Source: Micrasema longulum (taxonomy: Eukaryota; Arthropoda; Insecta; Trichoptera; Brachycentridae). From it: 64,000 nucleotides of DNA. Shown piece by piece: positions 12,620 to 23,735 of this stretch (the stretch's first letter is position 1; every line of letters starts with the position of its first letter). The stretch lies in the NCBI GenBank assembly GCA_022494885.1, contig JAGVSM010001322.1, forward strand, positions 124,001 through 188,000, written 5' to 3'. Made by a program: the position numbers and the translations under genes. Below the pieces are notes generated by a model, which was not told where the DNA came from, ran no database searches, and was given only the letters and a program-made list of their open reading frames with translations.

Positions 12620-12939
12620 GCCCTTAGTGTAGTGGTTGCCGCGTTCTCCTACCCAGCTTGATATCTTAGGTTCGATTCATTTTTATGTATTTTGACCGGC
12701 TCGTCCTGTAATGGTTGACGTGTTTGACGACCGCGCAAAAGGTCTCGGGATCGATTCCAGAGATGGTGGTTTCACACTAGAATATTTCATCGTCCTTGGA
12801 TTGGCACCTGAAGCGTATGACCAATCATCCTACCTTCGTGTGAACAAATAAGAAATAACGATTAAGATACGCTGTGGTTGGTGTGCCAATTCAGTGCCTT
12901 TTGCACCATTAAGTGCGGAAAGGGAATGATGATGATGAG
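12620..12939 (+). mobile_element. tRNA-derived SINE with two tRNA-like heads
   Basis: A first tRNA-like head (12620-12680: gtgtagtggttgccgcgttc ... taggttcgattcat) is followed 20 bases later by a second (12698-12770: tcgtcctgtaatggttgacg ... ggtctcgggatcgattccag). The second head leads into the normal family A body: ttggcacctgaagcgtatga, cctaccttcgtgtgaac, ttggtgtgccaattcagtgc, then cattaagtgcggaaagggaa and a (gat)n tail. Both heads keep a B-box GGTTCGATTC-like core. It may be a dimeric SINE or one insertion next to another. Confidence 0.65.
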
Positions 12940-13039
12940 TGATATACAGAGAGTCTGAGGGGTTGATAGTGGCTGTTAGATGGCCAACACATGTTTTAAT
13001 TTGAATCGTTGAATTGATTTATATTTTTAAGATCCTTAA

Positions 13040-13620
13040 GACTTTTTTATTTGACTCAGTATTTCGCTATGTTTTTGAAATATGCTTTTTGCTACACACA
13101 TACATTATTTTTTTACTATGACTTTAAATATGTTTCTTCCTATGTATTCTGTTTTTATTTCGCATTTTACTGAGTTTAAAAATATTTTTATAAACATATT
13201 TATATATTGAAAATGTATTTTACTATCATTATAATAATAAAAATATTTTAAAGTTTTATTGACTGGTCAGACCAGTCTGACGATGTTGGTCACGACGAAA
13301 CCCGGTCACTGGTAAAAAAATAAAAAAATAATTATAAATAAAAGTGGAATGAAACTATAAAGTATTTTTATTATTATAATTAAAATGCAGTTCCACCAAG
13401 AAATGTCAGTAGAAAAACTCAATATATTATTTAACTATGTTTTCACTACATTTATTACTTTGTTTTTAATATGTTTTTGCTTAATTTTTTTTAGTATATT
13501 TTTACGATGTTTTTACTACATTTTTTAATTGTATTTTTACTATGTTTTTACTTAATTTTTTACCATGATTTTACTCCATTTTTTACTATGTTCTTTACTT
13601 TGTCCACTATCTTTAAAATG
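13040..13620. repeat. Degenerate T-rich tandem array (unit like tttttactatg)
   Basis: Variants of 'tgtttttactacattttt' and 'ttttttactatg' recur irregularly from about 13060 to 13225 and again from 13430 to 13610. The family E element at 13228-13380 lies between the two halves. The array is too degenerate to fix a period by eye. Confidence 0.45.
13228..13380. mobile_element. Short inverted-repeat element, family E, copy 2
   Basis: The left end attataataataaaaatatt and the right end (complement attataataataaaaatact) pair over about 33 bp with a few mismatches. Inside are gaccagtctgacgatgttgg and cacgacgaaacccggtcact, the family signature in reverse orientation relative to 4.3 kb. The sequence just beyond the right end (atgcagttccaccaagaaat) is also shared with the copy at 57.8 kb, so the mobile unit may be larger than the inverted ends suggest. 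Confidence 0.6.
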
Positions 13621-13936
13621 AAAATTAATGGGCAGTAAAGTGGAATGTCAAAAATAATCAATTGGAAATAAATTATTTAAATTTACATAATTTACTGGCT
13701 TTATATGCGGGTTTGATTAGAGTTTTTTGGAATTAGAATACATATATCTAGGACACGAATTCAAACTTGGTAAAGGTAACTAAACAGCGGAGTTACCAAG
13801 AAGAAAGGGGCTAAGTTGGGCTTCTTTCGGCTAACTAAAATATATTTTTGAAAATAAAGAAGTCCTTTTATGCTTAAAAAAACAAGTATATGAATCGTGC
13901 ATATTGCAGGTGAAAAAAAAACCTACTAGAAACCAT

Positions 13937-14345
13937 GTCTGTAACACAAACTAGCCAGAAATTAAAATGCCCGCAACGATCCATGAAAAGACAGATGCTC
14001 GGTGTATATCTAAGAGACAGAGTAAGAAATGAAGAAATAAGGCGCCGAACCGGAGTCGTGAATATCATGTCTCGTGCAGCGAAATTAAAATAGCAGTGGG
14101 CAGGACACTCGGCGAGACAAAATGATGGCAGGTGGACACCCAGAATAATAAAGTGGAGACCACGGGCAAACAAAAGAAGTGTTGGAAGGCTACAGAAAAG
14201 ATGAGTCAGCGACATCGCCTCTATTGCCGGTAAAACTTGAATGATGAAAGCGGGTGGTAGGAAGTAATAGAGACGTTGGTAAGAGGCTGCTATCCAGCAG
14301 TGGAGAGAATAAGGCTGAAGAAGAAGAAAAAAGAAAAAAGAAAAA
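13937..14345 (+). mobile_element. RTE-like LINE, C-terminus of ORF (copy 1, broken)
   Basis: The frame reads RSMKRQMLGVYLRDRVRNEE, IRRRTGVVNIMSRAAKLK, a stop, QWAGHSARQNDGRWTPRI, KWRPRANKRSVGRLQKR, a stop, then DIASIAGKT. The order 'MERRMLG..L.DRVRNEEIR', 'W.GH.AR..D.RWT..', 'GRP..RW.DDI' is the typical C-terminus of endonuclease/reverse-transcriptase ORFs of RTE-type LINEs. At least two internal stops kill it. The element ends in aaggctgaagaagaagaa, a microsatellite-like tail shared with the two other copies. Confidence 0.8.
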
Positions 14346-14424
14346 TATACGGTTAGTTTGGCTTGCTTTTTGTTTTAGTTTTGTTGTAGGATTTTAGATT
14401 TATGAACAGAATAACGATACTACG

Positions 14425-14615
14425 TCACCATAGACCAACGAAACATTGTATTTCTTTCATAGCGATAGTTGGAAGATCGAGCTCCTTCCAATCCCGATTA
14501 AATATATCATTCCATCGGGGATAAACAAAAACTATTATTAATAAATGACACCATTAATTATTTACCTAAATAATTTTTCCCTAATACCATGTTAGCGAGG
14601 CCGCGGGTAAAAGGT
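14425..14615 (-). repeat. Interspersed repeat, family G (copy 1)
   Basis: Reverse complement of the unit at 50155-50370. Shared blocks are the ccgcggcctcgc end (14590-14605), taatcgggattgga, gatcttccaactatcg and tggtctatggtgacgt. It is non-coding here and of unknown class. Confidence 0.5.
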
Positions 14616-14689
14616 GGTAATATAAATAGTTATATATTTATATCCTTGGAACACTGGTTTAAGCACAGACAAGGAGAAGAAGAAGATAT

Positions 14690-14940
14690 TGTGGGGGGGG
14701 CAGTTTCGGGATCACCGGTCGTGGTGGTCACCGATTGCGATCTCGGTTGATCTCGGTCGGAAGCGGCGAGCTGCAGAGGCAGAGAAGAGAGGGAGCGATC
14801 AGTGCGTCGCGTCAGTGCTTTTATATATTTACCTACGTCACTGATTTTCTGTTTTTCCGACCTGTCGTGTTTGTTGTCTACTGCTCTTTTCTTGACAGCT
14901 GCCAGTACCCACTTCTGAGGCACCACAATAATAAATCATT
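14690..14940. other. CG-richer block of unknown role
   Basis: A G run (about 14693-14701) leads into CG-rich sequence with a direct repeat of gatctcggt (near 14740 and 14750), agcgatcagtgcgtcgcgtc, and then ttttatatatt. A pyrimidine tract ending in ttcttgacag (about 14890-14899) looks like a 3' splice site. The block could be promoter or exon debris. Small ORFs on both strands show no recognisable domain. Confidence 0.25.
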
Positions 14941-15424
14941 ATAAAAATTATTTACAAAAAGGTATAACTTTAAGTACGGGAAACAAATGTGAGGGTTTCA
15001 TTCCTACATGTACAAAATTCCTTTATGTTCCTCAATGTGTAACTTTTGATTTTCATCTTGAGCGAAACGAAAGTAGAAAATTGGTTTCGCTTTTAAATAG
15101 TTTAGATACGAACATGCGAAACTTTCCCGCTCAACTTGCAATGACCGCGATATGTTTGGGTATGTTCGAGCAATGCGGTTAGTGAATAAATTTGCCCTTA
15201 ATACTATCGATTCTTCGGAAAATATTTCGGTTTTAGGGCACCAGGAAATGATTTATTTTCTTTGAAACCGAAAAGTTCAGTCTAAAATACTTTTTTTGTG
15301 GATGCATCCTTTCCACTGGCCCATAGTTACGTTTCGAAATGTCGAGATATATTTTTTTATAAATATGCATACTTTCACATCAATTGCAACAACAACGATA
15401 ACAAACCGTCGCGCTGTGTCCCCG

Positions 15425-15520
15425 TAAAGGTAGGCAGAGAGGATAGAACGCCATATCACTCTGTCTTCGGATACAGATCTCGCTTCCTCTACATTCGCAC
15501 ATCTTCTCACGCAAGCACAC
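15425..15520 (-). repeat. Interspersed repeat, family H (copy 1)
   Basis: About 90 bases match 61830-61920 in inverted orientation. Shared blocks are gaatgtagaggaagcgagat, aagacagagt(g/t)atatgg and tctctgcctacct. No known domain. The frame reads VGREDRTPYHSVFGYRSRF on plus, but this may be incidental. Confidence 0.45.
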
Positions 15521-16199
15521 AGATTTTTCTGACTTTTTACATGTCCACAAGATACCGACGAATAAACTTTAAATTTTCATATAATTAAATAAATTTTCCC
15601 CCGTAACATCGAATTTACTTTATGCCTTCTTGATATGTTTATAATCGGGGGCCAGGTTTCCTGGAGAGCGTTGATTGTGAGCAAAACGTCAAACAGCGGT
15701 GTCGTCATTTACAGGGCGGCCGTCACAGCACCAGCAGCGGTACGAACAGTTTAGGAACGTTTTTCTCGTATGGCGGTTGATATTTTTGTGTCTGAAAGTG
15801 AGTACAAATGTGATTTGAACTGGCCAATGGACCAAATTTGGATGAATTTTTTGAGAAAATCTTCAAAAATTTGTAATTTGTACTAAACTTTGAAACGCAC
15901 ACTCTGTATCATAATTTTTAAACGTCTCTCTCTCATCCAAAATAAAGTGTTAGACCTCCGATGACTCCCCGTCTTCCGAATATACCTACTTATAATGCTA
16001 GTATATTTAAATTGTCCATATTATTTATTTATTTAGTTGAATACTTCGAGGGCGGCCATATTGGGTTAAGGTAATTTATTCCTAACTACCCGAACCATTA
16101 AATTTGAGAAAATCAGTGGTAGGTATATTATAGCATTTTCACTTTAAAACATTGATTGATATACACATATTTTTTTTAAGAAATAAAAATTTACTAAAT
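15521..16199. other. Unassigned spacer
   Basis: A short CG-rich stretch (15660-15760) contains cagggcggccgtcacagcac. Otherwise it is AT-rich with no gene or repeat recognised. Confidence 0.35.
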
Positions 16200-16560
16200 A
16201 TCTACACTACACTATGAAGAGACGACGGGTTAGCAAGGGAAAGAGAGAAGGAAGGGAAAGTAAATACTAAAATATTTGTGACGTGACATTTTATACAAGA
16301 TTTGAATGAAAATATAGAAGGGTTTTTCTGACATTAGTGAGGAGATTATTCCATAATCGAGCAGCTTCTACTGTGAAAGAGGAGGCAAAATTAGAGTACG
16401 GAGTGGGTATTGAAAGGGTTCTCTCGTTACTCGGTTTCTCGCAAAGAAATAACCTATGCTGTGGTAAAAGATAAGTTCATAAAATTATGAGATAACGGCC
16501 GCTAGAAAACGGCCCCGCTCTATTTAAGTTGATATCTCTAGTCACCGTTAAGACGGCTGT
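16200..16560 (-). mobile_element. LINE C-terminal fragment
   Basis: The minus strand between about 16430 and 16300 reads SIPTPYSNFASSFTVEAARL, then WNNLLTNVRKTLLYFHSNLV and a stop. This is the closing block of many non-LTR ORF2 proteins ('vPt...f..SFtv.A.rlWN.Lp..vR....f...l'). No poly(A) tail is obvious. Short and inactive. Confidence 0.6.
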
Positions 16561-17317
16561 CTTGTTACGCCTACCGCATTACGGCATATCATGGCCGATA
16601 GATAAAGGAACCGCTTTCTAAGGAAACCATAGTTTTAGAAGTTCTCTGTTGTTTTCGAAAATACATGTAAAGATAAATTGGCGTTTGTTAATCAAAATGG
16701 AGTTCGTATGCCGCACTCGGAAACAAGCCCCGGCACTCGAGGCCGGGTCGATTGGATCCATTTCAGGACCTCTGAAGAGTACCGCCAGCGCCTCCCTCGA
16801 GTGGTTCTTCACACTGACAATACTAGATAAGCGATAACGTTACCCTTTATTAAATGTGTTTTCACGGCCCAATAAAGTTACCGCCGTCGCCGGTGACATA
16901 TTACCCGAATTCAGCTTGATAATTTGTATTTCATCGAAATTGCGAGGATATATTTACGTAAAAGGTTGTTCTAAATTTGCACCAAACAAATATTCAATTA
17001 GAAAACTTTATTGCGGTGGCCGACATGTCAGTTTATGTAATGCTGTCAGAGGGCACAAGATGTTTCAATGAAACATATCTTAACAGAGACAATTACTATT
17101 ATTTCTGAATCGAATCGGGTTGCGGTCCCGTGGCAAGTGTTGCGGACTCTGGCCCAACTTGATTCCTATTTTTTAGTAGTGAGTTATTTATACCTCGTTG
17201 AAATATTTTGGTAAATCATAAGAATACAAAGATTTCATTTTTCTTTTAAAATAATAATGTCTTCCAGTGGTACATCGGAACTCCTACTGAAGTGTATCTA
17301 GATCATTTTCGTTAAAT
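16561..17317. other. Spacer with two unrecognised small ORFs
   Basis: ORFs at 16649-16837 and 16856-17071 (plus) and 16812-16618 (minus) lie in moderately CG-richer DNA. None shows a domain I know, and none is flanked by convincing splice sites. I do not call genes here. Confidence 0.3.
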
Positions 17318-17411
17318 TTGAGGTGAGGTTATCAGTCGTACGCTTCAGGTACCAGTCCAGGAACATTGAAATACTGTAGTGTAGAACCAGCTTTAAAACT
17401 AATATTTCAAG
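17318..17411 (-). mobile_element. SINE family A body fragment
   Basis: Contains ttatcagtcgtacgcttcag, gtaccagtccaggaacattg and aatatttcaag, matching the central body of the minus-strand SINEs. Both the tRNA-like head and the 3' tail are missing. Confidence 0.55.
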
Positions 17412-17432
17412 TCCTATTAAAATAATACATGT

Positions 17433-18170
17433 ATGTATATTAAATTCACAAGAAAAATCAATAAAATCGTTTTTAATTATTCAATTGACGAAACAATTTT
17501 AATGAACTTCGAGACAATTCGAGATCTTGGGATATTTTTTGATAACAAACTTAAATTCAACCATCACATTGACCACATCTCAAAGAAAGCGTCCAAAATA
17601 TGTGAAATTATTTTGCAAATATCTAAGACATTCAAAAGCCCGAAAATTGCAATTACATTGTATTAATCATTTGTTCGTAGTTTGCTTCAATTTGATTCTA
17701 TAATATGGTCTCCCAATTATAATATTCATACAACGTGGATTGAATCGGTGCAACGTAAATTTTTAAAATCGTTAATATTTAGAATCGGATCAAATACTTT
17801 CATAATCAACTATTATGATCGTTTAGAGTACTTTCACATCTTTAGCTTAAAATTCAGAAAAATTTTGGCTGGTTTGATATTCTTGCACATATTAATATCT
17901 AACTGTATAGATGCCCATGATACCCTTGCTCGGATTAACATTAATATACCACACCGTAACTTGTGTACCAATCCTGTTTTTGCTATGGGAAATTATAAAA
18001 CTAACATCGGATTCTTTCCCCCTCTGCCAACGATCCTCAGAACAGGGAACGTTATCTCACTAAACGGTACTTTCCATGTGTTCCTACAGCAAGGGCAGGC
18101 ATTCAAGAAGCAAGTGGTGTTGTCTCTCTTGACTCTCGATGTCACACTTGCCATTTCCGCCTAGATTATG
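17433..18170 (+). mobile_element. LINE ORF2 C-terminal fragment (Jockey/CR1-group)
   Basis: Two abutting frames separated by a single stop at 17664. They read FETIRDLGIFFDNKLKFNHH (17505-17560), SFVRSLLQFDSIIWSPNYN (17667-17723) and TWIESVQRKFLKSLIF, then a degraded end in which NINIPHRNLCTNPVF corresponds to the final conserved block. This is the segment following the polymerase palm. It lies directly upstream of, and in the same direction as, the larger copy at 18270-19712, so two related LINE insertions sit in tandem. The distal part (18060-18164) no longer resembles the family. Confidence 0.7.
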
Positions 18171-18269
18171 CTATATACATACCTTTTGTTAGTTAAACAC
18201 TTTGTTAATTTAAGTAGATTTTAAGAATGTTTAGATTAAGTATTACTCATTATGCCAATCTATTAGGGC

Positions 18270-19712
18270 TAACTTAAGCTTACTTGTTGAATGGCTTAAA
18301 AAAGGGGGATCACTGAGTCCATCTCAACATGGCTTTCTAAAAGGGAGATCTACTGTTTCAAATTTAATCTTACTTAATGATTACCTTACTGATTCAATGG
18401 ACGGTGGTCATCAGGTAGACGTTATTTACACCGATTACAGTAAATGCTTCGACCGAATCGATCACAAATTACTATTAAAAAAATTAACTAAAATCGGTAT
18501 TAGAGGTGACCTCTTCAGATGGTTTTCATCTTATATAGACAACAGGTCGCAAGCGGTAGTGGTTAATAATTTTATTTCTAGTTGGGTACGGGTCCCCAGC
18601 GGGGTGCCTCAAGGGTCTCTTCTGGGACCTTTGCTCTTCATAATTTTTGTTAACGACATTGATAAATGCTTTACCTCTTCGCGTTTGCTTTGTTTTGCTG
18701 ACGACATGAAAATTTTTGCAACAATCAAGACCCCAGCTGACGTCTTTGATCTGCAGTCAGATCTCGACCGTCTAGAGGATTACTGCAACTCCAACTGCTT
18801 GGACCTTAATCCTTCTAAGTGTTCAGTTATTACATTTAGTCGCAAAGTAAAATTTTTACGTACTAACTATGTGCTTAAGGGTCAAAACCTCCAACGCTCA
18901 TTATGTGTAAAGGATCTAGGTGTCTTCCATGATAGTAAATTACTTTTTGACGCCCATGTTGACAGCATCATAAAAGTCATCGCGTGCGCTTGGCTTTGTT
19001 ATGCGTAGCTCTACGTCGTTCACTATGGCAAAGACACTTAAAATCCTTTACTGTACATTAGTGCGAAGCAACTTAGAATATGCATCACAAATATGGAATC
19101 CTATGTACAATGTGCAGATATCACGCATTGAAAATATTCAAAAAAAAATTCGTAAAGTTCATGTGTTTCCGGTTGAAACTTGAGTTTAAATCTGACCAGT
19201 ATATTCATATATGTAAAAAACATCACCTACTGCCTCTGCAAAAACGTCGTGAAATATCGGATATAATTTATTTACTTAAAATTGCCTCTGGTTCAATTGA
19301 CTGTCCTGAACTACTTTGCAAACTTTCTATCAATGTTCCTTCCAAAGTTTTAAGAAATAACCCTCTTCTTCACATACCTCTTGTTTCATCTAATTATAGG
19401 CAAAATTCATATTTATGGCGAACTTTTAATAATTTTAATATACTAAATAAATCATTTAACATAGATTTATTTTAAAATAATCTTAATAACGTGCGGCGTT
19501 GGCTTTCAAAATAACTCGTAGTATTTTTTTTCTTTTCTTTTAAATTTACATTTAATTACTATTCATTTTATGTTCGAGAATCTTTTTTAACTTACTGTGA
19601 TGCTACTTGTGAAAACCTGTAATTGGCCTATTTGTTATTTGTTTTGTTATATAAATATGATATAATTATAGCTGTTGGTTATCCAAATAAATAAAATAAA
19701 TAAATAAATAAA
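18270..19712 (+). mobile_element. Best-preserved LINE copy, 5'-truncated, with (aaat)n tail
   Basis: A non-LTR retrotransposon copy truncated inside its reverse-transcriptase domain. It keeps the polymerase core (see the pseudogene entry), the C-terminal region, a 3' UTR of about 210 bases and a terminal aaataaataaaataaataaa run (19685-19712). Such a simple-repeat tail is the usual product of target-primed reverse transcription. No target-site duplication could be fixed by eye because the 5' junction at about 18270 is unclear. Confidence 0.8.
18294..19475 (+). pseudogene. Reverse transcriptase of a Jockey/CR1-group LINE, frameshifted
   Basis: The enzyme copies the element's RNA into DNA at a nicked target site. 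Domains in order: QHGFLKGRSTVSNLILLN (about 18325-18378) as the fingers region; DVIYTDYSKCFDRIDHKLL (18419-18475) with the first catalytic Asp; VPSGVPQGSLLGPLLFIIF (18592-18648); LLCFADDMKIFATI (18688-18729) with the FADD active-site pair; and LNPSKCSVITFSR. The frame is open from 18397 to 19008 (203 codons), then shifts near 18985-19000 (TLKILYCTLVRSNLEYASQI) and again near 19160 (LEFKSDQYIHICKKHHLLPL), reaching a stop at 19473. The catalytic residues are intact, so the copy may be young, but two frameshifts and the missing N-terminus and ORF1 make it non-functional. Confidence 0.85.
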
Positions 19713-19719
19713 AAAAAGT

Positions 19720-19790
19720 CTGAAAAGTCAGGAATCGAACCCAGGACATTAAGAATGGTAGACGAACGCGCCATTCACTACTGAAGGAGG
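19720..19790 (-). mobile_element. tRNA-like SINE head joined to the LINE tail
   Basis: The minus strand gives gtagtgaatggcgcgttcgt, ctaccattcttaatg and the B-box-like tgggttcgattcctgac, i.e. a tRNA-derived head without the usual SINE body. Its 3' side runs straight into the T-rich complement of the preceding LINE tail. It may be an independent short SINE. It is not a functional tRNA, since no cloverleaf acceptor stem is seen. Confidence 0.5.
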
Positions 19791-22700
19791 TGTATTTTTC
19801 TCCATTTGATTTCTTTTCTTACAATTTTTACCCGAGAGTAGCCATGAGGCGCAAAACGCTCGTCCAGGTGACTGTTTTTTTTTTCCACTCAGAACTGCAT
19901 TATTAATCCACCCAGACGCGATACTGAGACAGAGGTCCCAAGAATGCCCGGATTTGCATGTCACTGTTGAGATGTCTTCCGTCTAACATATGATAAAATC
20001 CGAGGGTGTTAAAAATTCGGCATTTATTTAACTTCCCTTACTAAACGTAAAAGCATTACTGATCTGTATTTCCTCTTCAAAATTTTGAATAATTTTAGCG
20101 ATAGTAAATATCTCTTAGAGCGTATTTCAATCAATTGCCCCGTTAAGTCAACACGACAGATTCTGTTTTTTTTTTATAATCCATTACCCTAAAAAAAAAA
20201 TTTAAAACTCATTTATCTATCGTAGCTGCTTCAAATTTAATTTTGTCCACATTTAGATATTTTAATTCCAAATTTTATGACTTAAAAAAAACTCATTGAA
20301 ATACTGAAAATGAAGGATTTGTCAGTGGGTGATTAATTTGTGTCTTATAATAGTTTCTGTTATTATCGTAAGTAAATTTAAAATTGGTAAACTGTATTAT
20401 AAAATTATCTCTCCTCCACTTATTTTTCCCATCCCCAACCTTATTACATTTCTCCTCTGTTCTTTTCTAATTTAATATTTTATGTTCTTCTCTTTATTTT
20501 GAAACATGTTTTACCATTATATTTAGTGAAAACTTTAACTGGGTGAATGTACTATTTTTTTGTATTTTATTACTTTTCAAATAACATCGGTTGTTTTTCT
20601 TTACAAAAAAAATAAAAAAAACTTAACCTTTTTATCAAATACATATTATTTCGAAACGCAGTAGTTGTAAGGAGATAAAATTAATTTATTATTTAATCTT
20701 TCACTAAGCTACACGTTGGATTTTAATAAGAAACCGGCGAGTTTGCAAGCAGTCTTCGCACTAATAACAATTTATACCCCACTGGCACTGGCACTGGTAC
20801 AGTATGCGTTCTACAAACATAATAAAGGAGGGAAGATAATACATGTACGAGATTATTTATTTTGCAATATACATATAATATGGCATCTACGTATATAGAG
20901 CTGTGAAACATATTACATATTTGATACTATACTTTGTACTATGTAGAAATGAATATTTGGAGTACTTCGTAAGTAATGCCTACGCAATCCGCGTGTCATC
21001 CGCCATATATTATTATGCCTGTATTAAAGTAGGTAATCATGCATTATGTGTCCAAGCGGGTAAAAAAAAGTTATTTGGGTGAGTTAAAACTAGAACTCTG
21101 GACTGGTGTTTTCGACTCGACGCCTGTTGTCAGATGAAAATAACGAATAACGCCTCAGATAATTTATTTTCATGATATTATAAATACAACGAAGAGGTTC
21201 TATATGAAATTGTATTGTAAGGATAAAAAATATTTTTTTGGAATTGTCAAAACCCACTCAATTTATGCTTATTGGCAATGTATGATGAATTATACGTATT
21301 TTATTATTGGCACATGTATCATGTATTATGTTGTGTATTTTATTACGCTGAATTGAAGAAAACATTTTCCGTATATTTCAGTCCTATTATTTCTATACAA
21401 ACTTTTACGAAGCGGAAAATGCAAAAATAAATATATTCATTCATTTTTCACAATATTTTCTCTACGTTCTAGAAACGACAGTCGTTCGAGCTTCTGATAA
21501 AAACCTTTTAAAAATGATTGACCCGTATTTAGGTCATGAAAAAAAAACTAATTTTGACTTGTGAATTTTGATGCGAATGATTGCGAATTTACCAACATGC
21601 GCGCACTTCACATTTAAAAAAAAAAAGAAAATAATCTACTTTACACGAGCATTAAAACAACTTACAAAAAAAACTAATTTTGTATTCATACGATAGTACG
21701 GAGGTATAAATTAAACGAAGATGTAATAAAGAAAGGTCAAAAAAGGAAATAAGGACAGTATTTTCACAAAAGTTAATCTTGATTTCTGCTGTTAACTGAA
21801 CTAACTACTGTCCCGGCACATTCAACGAGCGACAAATTGACGTTTATTGCTAATAAAAGAAGCTAAATGGGTTTAAGGGATTTCCCTTTAATCGCGGAAA
21901 CTCTTCAGTGTGAAATAATAATTATATATTTATGTTTCGTAGGGCGTACATTGGATATAACAAAAACATTGTCCACATAGCGGTTAGAGTAAATGGTTAA
22001 CGGTTTTTGTTTTGTGCATAATTTCATATTTCATAAAATAACATTTCGTAGTTGATGTTCTTATAAAATGCCCTATGTACCCCTAGGCTGGGGTAGCAGT
22101 GTGATGATGCTGAACTAATTTTGTGTTTGATGTACCGATGTAGTGCCCAAGTTTTTTGTATCCAGTCATACAGTTTCTCCATGTGAAATCAATTCAGAAA
22201 CCTGGCCGAGAATTTTCGACTCGATGGCTGCTCTTAAGTAAAAGTCCTGCAGCTCAATCACAAATAACTATCGACGTGCTTAAAACATGCTAAGCATTTG
22301 AACGATTGCAATAAACAATAATGAACATGCTTAAGTTATCGCAGTCATAAGTCAATACGAGTGTAACCTCTAAGTCAACACTCGTGTCGTTTTGTTTTTT
22401 GTTTTCCTCTTAATAAATACGGTTCACTGGCTAAAAATCGTCATTTAATATAAAAAATTAAATAATATATTGCATTCAAAAAATAGTGAGGAGTATCAAA
22501 TACAAAGATGTGACATTTAAATTATAAACAATTACTATGGCGACTGCTTTTCTTGACATTTGGCTTGCCAACCGCCGGCTAAATGCAATAAATAGCATGA
22601 AAAGTAATAAATAAATAAATGAAATTAGCAGTTTTGGAATATTTTCCATATTTACACCGGTGAAATTCAAATATGTGATTGCGCAGCAGGATTATACGTC

Positions 22701-23254
22701 GAGAAACGTTATTTTTTTGACATTCAATACTGGGTGTTCACGGATGTTGTATTGTAATCGCGAATACAACCATGGTGAGAAATTGTTATTACGTCGCTTA
22801 TTAGCACGTCGATAGTTGTTTGTGATTGATCTACTAAATTAGGAAGTTCAGTAGTTTTTTTCTTTTTTTTTTTCTTGTAAATAGACTATCAAACTACGCC
22901 AAATTGAAGAAAAAAATATTTTTGCTTTTCGTATTATCAGCACTATAATTTTTTAAGGTTTTGTGGTTATGAAATTACTCCGCCTGTGACGTGTCAAGTT
23001 CTCTCCCGGTAACCAGAAATATATCAAAATACTATGTATGCCATCGGTTGATTTAAAAGAACAAGGGATGTCGTCCAAAGTAGTTCAATTTTTATCAATA
23101 TTGTTTTTATTAATTTTTTCGTACATTTTCGAGAAACTTTATCTAGCAATTAAATGCTGTAAATTTTACTTTCACCACTCGTAAGAAAACATTTTTAGCA
23201 TCAAATTTCCCATTGCCCCAAACTTCTTCATAAGAGTATCGAGTAAAGATAATT
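19791..23254. other. Long AT-rich stretch without recognisable features
   Basis: I find no convincing coding region, RNA gene or copy of the families seen elsewhere. Homopolymer A and T runs are frequent (e.g. 20170, 20609, 21618, 22857). ORFs at 20716-20911, on both strands, and at 22670-22476 lack domains. It may be intron or intergenic DNA. Confidence 0.4.
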
Positions 23255-23531
23255 CCACCTCGTTGTGTAGTGGTAAACGCGTTTGAATACCATCCTTGAA
23301 TTCCTAGGTTCGATTCGTGGCTATTAATTTTGAAAGTTGTTTTAATTGAAACATTTTATTTGTCTTAAAGGGGAGGATTGATTGCCTTCATAAAACAAAC
23401 GGTCGAAATATGGTGCATTCGATTTACAAAAGCACTGACCTATGCACCACTTGGTGTGGAAGGGGAAATATTATTATGATAAATGCAGTGCCCTATTGAC
23501 CATTAGGTGCGAATAAGAGTATGACAATGCT
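23255..23531 (+). mobile_element. tRNA-derived SINE, family A, with a duplicated tail
   Basis: Head: cgttgtgtagtggtaaacgc and a B-box-like ctaggttcgattcgtgg. The usual body is diverged, but the terminal block appears twice: ctatgcaccacttggtgtgg at about 23449-23468, and gtgccctattgaccattagg at about 23488-23507. Both are followed by purine-rich tails with gat/atg motifs. The doubled end suggests one SINE tail inserted behind another or a tandem duplication. Confidence 0.6.
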
Positions 23532-23735
23532 GAGTTTTATAAATGAAAAAAATAACGCAACTTTCATAATTACTTTTTAATTATTTGTTTACTTTTTTAG
23601 TGTTAACATTTCGCAATTCTTTTTTTATTTTTTATTGAAACCAATTAACAGGCTTATGAAAGCCTTATTAGACTGGCGTTCATGATTTATAATACGATGA
23701 ATTAATTCAACCTAAACAATTATGAATCTAACGAA

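Noticed and set aside
13874..14215. 113-codon minus-strand ORF
   Set aside because: Antisense shadow of the RTE-like C-terminus on plus.
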